Assembly (NCBI GenBank): GCA_011523795.1
Contig: WTFY01000010.1
Span: forward strand, 219,692-283,691
Length of the DNA stretch: 64,000 nt
Source: Gammaproteobacteria bacterium
GTDB lineage: Bacteria; Pseudomonadota; Gammaproteobacteria; UBA4575
Direction of reading: 5' to 3'
Of this stretch, positions 59,482-64,000 are shown in pieces. The notes beneath the pieces were generated by a model. The model was not told the origin of the DNA. It saw nothing but the letters and a program-made list of their open reading frames with translations, and searched no databases. A program made the translations under genes and the position numbers. Positions within the stretch are counted from its first letter, which is position 1. Every line of letters starts with the position of its first letter.

Positions 59482-62400
59482 ATGTTAAGCCGGCACCATG
59501 AAGAGGCCCGAGATGCACCGTCCCCGAGTGAACCAATGATTCATCCGCCACAGCGACTGTCGAAAATCCGGACATCGATGCGGGATGCAATCCTCATGGA
59601 TGAAACCCGCGCGGTACGTGAAAGCATTGCCGCCGCCGGGCTTACCGGAACGGACAGGGACGTGATCGCAGGGCGCGCGGTCGAACTGGTCCGCACCGTG
59701 CGGGCGGGCACCCGTACCTCGGTCATGCAGGGCTTTCTCGTCGAATACGGCCTGTCGAGCCGGGAGGGCATGGCGCTCATGTGCCTGGCCGAGGCGCTCC
59801 TCCGGATTCCGGATACGCAAACCGTCGATGCGCTGATCGAAGACAAGATTGCCTCGTCGGACTGGGCGGCGCATCTTGGCCATTCAAGCTCACCGATGGT
59901 CAATGCCACAACCCGGGCCCTGCGCCTGACCGGGCAGGTGCTCGGCCATGCACAAGGCGGGCTGGCCGGGACACTCCGCCGGGTCATCAGGCGCCTCGGC
60001 AGGCCAGTCATCCGTACAGCGGTTGTCCGTGCGATGCGCAGGCTCGAGCACCACTTCGTGCTCGGGCGCGACATGGGCGAAGCGAGGAGCCGGGCGGAGG
60101 CCATGGAGGCAAAAGGCTACAGTTACTCCTACGACATGCTGGGCGAATCGGCCCTTACCGAGGCGGAGGCAGACCGGTACCACCGGGCCTACTCGGATTC
60201 GATCGTTGCACTCGCCGTCCAGGAGGGTCTGACAGGCATTCGCGAGCGCTCGGGCGTATCGGTCAAGCTTTCCGCCCTGCACGCGCGTTACGAGCTCGGG
60301 CAGCGGGACCGGGTGATGAGCGAACTGGTCGGGCGGCTGCGTTCGCTGGCATTGCAAGCCAGGTCTGCCGACATTGGCCTGAATGTGGATGCCGAAGAGG
60401 CGGACCGGCTTGACCTTTCGCTGGACGTTATCGAGGCCGTGCTGGCGGATCCTGCGCTCGCCGGCTGGGACGGCCTGGGGGTGGTGGTGCAGGCCTACGG
60501 CAAGCGGGCACCCTGCGTGATTGACTGGCTCTACGAACTGGCGGGACAGCTGGAACGCCGTATCATGGTCCGGCTGGTCAAGGGCGCGTACTGGGACACC
60601 GAGATCAAACGTGCGCAGATTCTAGGCCTCGACGGTTTTCCGGTCTTTACCCGCAAGGCGGGCACCGATATCTCCTATCTTGCCTGCACGCGCAAACTGC
60701 TTGGCATGACGGACCGCATCTACCCGCAGTTCGCGACCCATAACGCGCACACCCTTGCGGCCGTGTTGCACATGGCCGGCGATACTTCACGTTTCGAGTT
60801 CCAGCGGTTGCACGGGATGGGTGAGGCCCTGCATGAAGCGGTGCGTGCGGCGCACGGCGTCCCCTGCCGGATTTACGCCCCGGTTGGCGCCTACCATGAT
60901 CTGCTCCCCTACCTGGTCCGGCGCCTGCTTGAGAACGGGGCAAACAGTTCGTTTGTACACCGGCTGGTCGATCCGGGCGTGATGCCGGAGGAAATCGCAC
61001 GGGACCCGGTATCCGTGATCGAATGGTCCGGCGGCCCGGTCGCCAATCCGCGCATCGCCGCGCCTGCGGAGATCTTTCTGCCTGAGCGAAGAAACTCGAA
61101 AGGATGGGACCTTGCGGATCCTGTGCAGCTGGCTGCGATCGATGACGCGCGCACGCGGTTCCGGTGCGCCCGGTGGGAGGCGGGCCCATCCGCTGCGGGA
61201 TTGCGCAGCCGGGCGGTGTATCGGGAAGTGCGCAATCCGGCCCGGCCTGAGGATCTCGTCGGCCATGTCACGGAATCGGCGCCTGCGGACATCGAGGCGG
61301 CGATGGAGGCCGCCTGCAGCGGTGCAGCGGCCTGGGCTTCGCTAGAGGTCGAGGATCGTGCGCAGCGCGTGCGCCGGGTGGCCGATCTTTACGAGGCGCA
61401 TGCGCCGGAACTGTTCGCACTGCTGGCGCGGGAGGCGGGCAAGACCCTGTCTGACGGGGTCGGAGAAGTGCGTGAGGCGTGCGACTTTGCCCGCTTCTAC
61501 GCCAGTGAGGCGACCCGGGAATGCGGTGTCGGCAAAGGCCTGCCGCGCGGAGTCATTGCCTGTATTTCTCCGTGGAATTTCCCGCTCGCTATCTTCTCCG
61601 GGCAGGTCCTTGCCGCGCTGGCTGCCGGAAACGCGGTCATTGCGAAGCCGTCCGAGAAAACGCCGCTGACTGCAGCGCGCGCGGTCGCCTTGATGTACGA
61701 AGCCGGAATCCCGGGGGAGGTGCTGCAGCTGTTGCCCGGCGACGGTGAGAACGTGGGGGCGGGGCTGGTGTCCGACCCGCGCATTGATGGGGTTTGTTTC
61801 ACGGGTTCGACCGGGACCGCGCGACGCATCAATCTTGCGATGGCAAAGCACCTGGCGCCCGATGCGCCGCTGATTGCTGAGACGGGCGGCCTGAATGCGA
61901 TGATTGTGGATTCCACCGCGCAGCCCGAGCAGGCAGTGCGCGACATCGCCGCTTCCGCTTTCCAGAGCGCCGGCCAGCGCTGCTCCGCACTGCGCATCCT
62001 CTACGTCCAGCGAGAGGTCGAGAACCGCATTCTTGAGATGCTGTACGGTGCGATCGACGAGCTGCGCATCGGCGATCCCTGGGAACTTGCTACCGATATC
62101 GGACCGGTTATCGATGATGAGGCGCAGCATCGCATCGACGATTACTGCAACGGCGCCAAACGCGAAGGCCGGCTGCTGAAGCGCGCGTGGGGGCCGGCTG
62201 CCGGCCGGTTCGTGCTTCCGGCTGTATTGCGAGTGGAGGGTATCGAGGCACTCGGTGAAGAGATCTTCGGACCAGTGCTGCACGTCGCGACCTACGCTGC
62301 ACGAGACATCGACTCCGTCCTCGATGCCATCAATGCAGCCGGATACGGTCTTACCTTCGGTCTGCACACGCGCATCGAGGATCGCATACAGCACGTCGCG

Positions 62401-63234
62401 GACCGCGTGTGCGCCGGAAATATCTATGTCAACCGCAACCAGATCGGCGCGGTGGTGGGCTCGCAGCCCTTCGGCGGTGAGGGTCAAAGCGGGACCGGGC
62501 CGAAGGCGGGCGGTCCACACTACCTGCGGCGACTGATCGTCCATGCCTCGACGACCCGCAGCCGCTTCGAAGGTGCGATGACTGGGGGCAGACGGCTCCA
62601 GCAAGCCGTTTTCGAAGCTGCAAGGGGCCTCGAGGTGTACCGCCAGTTGCGACCGGGTACTGCAACCGGCCGTTGCGGTGCAATTGGGCATCTCCGCAAC
62701 CCTCGCAGGAATGAGGCAGCGGATGCCGGTCCGCTTCAACGCAGGGAAAGCGTGCAGGATGGGAACTTTCAGTTCGAACCGCTGAACCTGCCGGGTCCGA
62801 CCGGTGAATCGAACCGGCTTGCATTTGCACCGCGCGGGGTAGTGCTTTGCCTGGGCCCGGGAGTGGAAGCGGCCGGCGTGCAGCTCGCAACGGCCCTCAA
62901 TGCCGGAAATGCTGCGGTGGTGATCGTCAACGGTGCGCAGGCAGCCTTTGCCTCCCGGTGCAATGACCCCAGGGTTTCGGTGCTTGATGGGCAGGTGGCT
63001 CCGGAAACCTTGTCGGAGCTCGACGGTATTGCTGCCGTGGCCTGCTGTGCCGACCGCAGCGTCTTGGCAGGATTGCGAGTAGCGCTGGCCCGGCGACCGG
63101 GACCCATTCTGCCGCTGATCAGCGAACCGGCGGCGGATGAATGCTACATGGTTGAACGGCATGTATGCGTCGATACAACGGCAGCCGGCGGCAACGCATC
63201 CCTGTTGGCGGAGGCAGAAGGTTCCTGCCTGTGA
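59482..63234 (+). CDS. putA: Bifunctional proline dehydrogenase / P5C dehydrogenase, long form without RHH
   Basis: About 1250 residues from the ATG at 59482; an ATG at 59536 (MIHPPQRLSKIRTSMRDAIL) is an option. The proline dehydrogenase domain (about 230-540) has GVSVKLSALHARYE, VRLVKGAYWDTEIKRAQ and YAPVGAYHDLLPYLVRRLLE NG. The aldehyde dehydrogenase domain (about 600-1030) has CISPWNFPLAIFSGQVLAAL AAGNAVIAKPSEKTPL, GSTGTARRIN, and catalytic Cys near 834 in SAGQRCSALRILY. A C-terminal extra domain follows. The N-terminal ribbon-helix-helix that lets E. coli PutA repress its own gene is absent, so other regulation is needed. It oxidises proline to glutamate with FAD and NAD+. Confidence 0.93.
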   Translation: MLSRHHEEARDAPSPSEPMIHPPQRLSKIRTSMRDAILMDETRAVRESIAAAGLTGTDRDVIAGRAVELVRTVRAGTRTSVMQGFLVEYGLSSREGMALMCLAEALLRIPDTQTVDALIEDKIASSDWAAHLGHSSSPMVNATTRALRLTGQVLGHAQGGLAGTLRRVIRRLGRPVIRTAVVRAMRRLEHHFVLGRDMGEARSRAEAMEAKGYSYSYDMLGESALTEAEADRYHRAYSDSIVALAVQEGLTGIRERSGVSVKLSALHARYELGQRDRVMSELVGRLRSLALQARSADIGLNVDAEEADRLDLSLDVIEAVLADPALAGWDGLGVVVQAYGKRAPCVIDWLYELAGQLERRIMVRLVKGAYWDTEIKRAQILGLDGFPVFTRKAGTDISYLACTRKLLGMTDRIYPQFATHNAHTLAAVLHMAGDTSRFEFQRLHGMGEALHEAVRAAHGVPCRIYAPVGAYHDLLPYLVRRLLENGANSSFVHRLVDPGVMPEEIARDPVSVIEWSGGPVANPRIAAPAEIFLPERRNSKGWDLADPVQLAAIDDARTRFRCARWEAGPSAAGLRSRAVYREVRNPARPEDLVGHVTESAPADIEAAMEAACSGAAAWASLEVEDRAQRVRRVADLYEAHAPELFALLAREAGKTLSDGVGEVREACDFARFYASEATRECGVGKGLPRGVIACISPWNFPLAIFSGQVLAALAAGNAVIAKPSEKTPLTAARAVALMYEAGIPGEVLQLLPGDGENVGAGLVSDPRIDGVCFTGSTGTARRINLAMAKHLAPDAPLIAETGGLNAMIVDSTAQPEQAVRDIAASAFQSAGQRCSALRILYVQREVENRILEMLYGAIDELRIGDPWELATDIGPVIDDEAQHRIDDYCNGAKREGRLLKRAWGPAAGRFVLPAVLRVEGIEALGEEIFGPVLHVATYAARDIDSVLDAINAAGYGLTFGLHTRIEDRIQHVADRVCAGNIYVNRNQIGAVVGSQPFGGEGQSGTGPKAGGPHYLRRLIVHASTTRSRFEGAMTGGRRLQQAVFEAARGLEVYRQLRPGTATGRCGAIGHLRNPRRNEAADAGPLQRRESVQDGNFQFEPLNLPGPTGESNRLAFAPRGVVLCLGPGVEAAGVQLATALNAGNAAVVIVNGAQAAFASRCNDPRVSVLDGQVAPETLSELDGIAAVACCADRSVLAGLRVALARRPGPILPLISEPAADECYMVERHVCVDTTAAGGNASLLAEAEGSCL

Positions 63235-63938
63235 AAGGACATCGATCCGCTAGAAAGAAGCGGGATTTGTCCTGCCATTCTCGCAGACGCTTTGCTTAAT
63301 TTATGGGGTGAACACAATTCCAGCCGAATGAAGTCACGGATTGTGCTTACCAAGGCTGTAATTTTTCTGTTGCCCCATTTGTGCGGGTCTCTCCAAAGAC
63401 CGGCAGGTTCAAGATAATCTGACTGAGCACACTGAACTCGAATTCCAGTATCCAAATGGACATCCCGTTTTGGGATACGGTCATCAACCTATTCTTAACA
63501 GGCAGTTCTGCCATACGATCATTCATCCCCTGCATAAACTGACACATGGGCGATTGCCGGATCAGGAACGGATGACAACTCTATTATCGATAAATTCATA
63601 TAATAATCACGATATTTCCTATATATGTCACAACAAGTTCATAAAGATTTTGCTAGAGTCGATGCTGATCACTGCCTGTATGCCCTGCTCGGCTAAAAGA
63701 GCCGTTTCATAGTATTGAGCGCATGCAATAGCTTGCCGTGATCCTAGGTGCCGGGGAGACCTCCCGGGCCTCAGGCGCCGTTAGTAGATGGGCTGCGTGA
63801 ACTTCGCGCACCGGATCGCTTTTGAGTGGATCAGAGACTTGAAGAGCTTGGGTATACGGTTCGCAAATCGGAAATACAGGGATGCCATGTGCAAGATAGG
63901 GCTTGACACAGCCAGAGGTTTTGGTTTGTATCATCTTG
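63235..63938. other. 700-bp gap after putA without a supported gene
   Basis: Short frames on both strands show no family text. A small hairpin (CGGCT / AGCCG with T3) lies at about 63684-63705. Parts are A+T rich. I see no RNA gene. Confidence 0.5.
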
Positions 63939-64000
63939 CCCAGCGGCCCAGCGGCCCAGCGGCCCAGCGGCCCAGCGGCCCAGCGGCCCAGCGGCCCAGC
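63939..64000. repeat. 8-bp tandem repeat at the window edge
   Basis: The unit CCCAGCGG is repeated 7.75 times without a mismatch (62 bp) and runs into the edge of the window, so the full array may be longer. Confidence 0.9.

Overview
The window looks like chromosome of a G+C-rich Gammaproteobacterium. Evidence for this is the homodimeric-type AceE, the trxA-rho pair, a Gram-negative porin and outer-membrane barrel, a Tat-exported PhoX, and MPF-G type (PFL_4669/ICEclc-like) conjugation genes. I cannot name a genus. Much of the core sequence concerns amino acids: an aapJQMP-type uptake system, succinate-semialdehyde dehydrogenase, an aceE-aceF-ald operon, a polyamine-type ABC transporter and a long PutA.

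Layout. 1-7150 is core: a porin, the minus-strand aap operon and a NavAb-like bacterial sodium channel whose C-terminal coiled coil is put out of frame by a C7 run. 7494-14686 is a tight run of nine conjugative-element T4SS genes, from the RAQPRD protein to the VirB4/TraC-like ATPase. The other half of that T4SS (TIGR03757, TIGR03756, TIGR03755, a small membrane protein, TraG-N) lies at 35526-40284. No relaxase, coupling protein or integrase is visible, so this is a split, incomplete element.

Between the halves, 14690-35525 is about 20.8 kb of accessory DNA, much of it visibly richer in A+T. It holds a Fic pseudogene and an intact Fic gene, an unusual tRNA gene with anticodon ACC, an IS1595-type transposase, a PD-(D/E)XK-like protein, an MscS channel, an AbiE pair, a Rieske oxygenase fragment, two related surface-type lipoproteins on either side of a frameshifted hybrid histidine kinase, small exported proteins, a Doc pair, HipBA and a Pol IV.

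40431-63234 is core again: LysR regulator, truncated hemoglobin, gabD, trxA-rho, a patatin-like phospholipase, aceEF-ald, phoX, an EF-hand protein, a potA-like ABC operon and putA. The window ends inside an 8-bp tandem repeat.

The most unusual signal is a family of three dispersed elements of about 110-145 bp (7197-7332 +, 18182-18293 -, 24426-24568 -). All three share one fold: a closing stem whose sequence differs between copies while its pairing is kept, two inner hairpins, a conserved linker YTGCTGAATACAAYA and a conserved tail GCCCGRCACC. The tail can pair with the first hairpin in a way that competes with that hairpin's own stem. Each copy lies upstream of, and in the same sense as, a gene, and two copies have an extended -10 motif just before the closing stem. 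I read it as a candidate undescribed structured RNA (leader, switch or small RNA).
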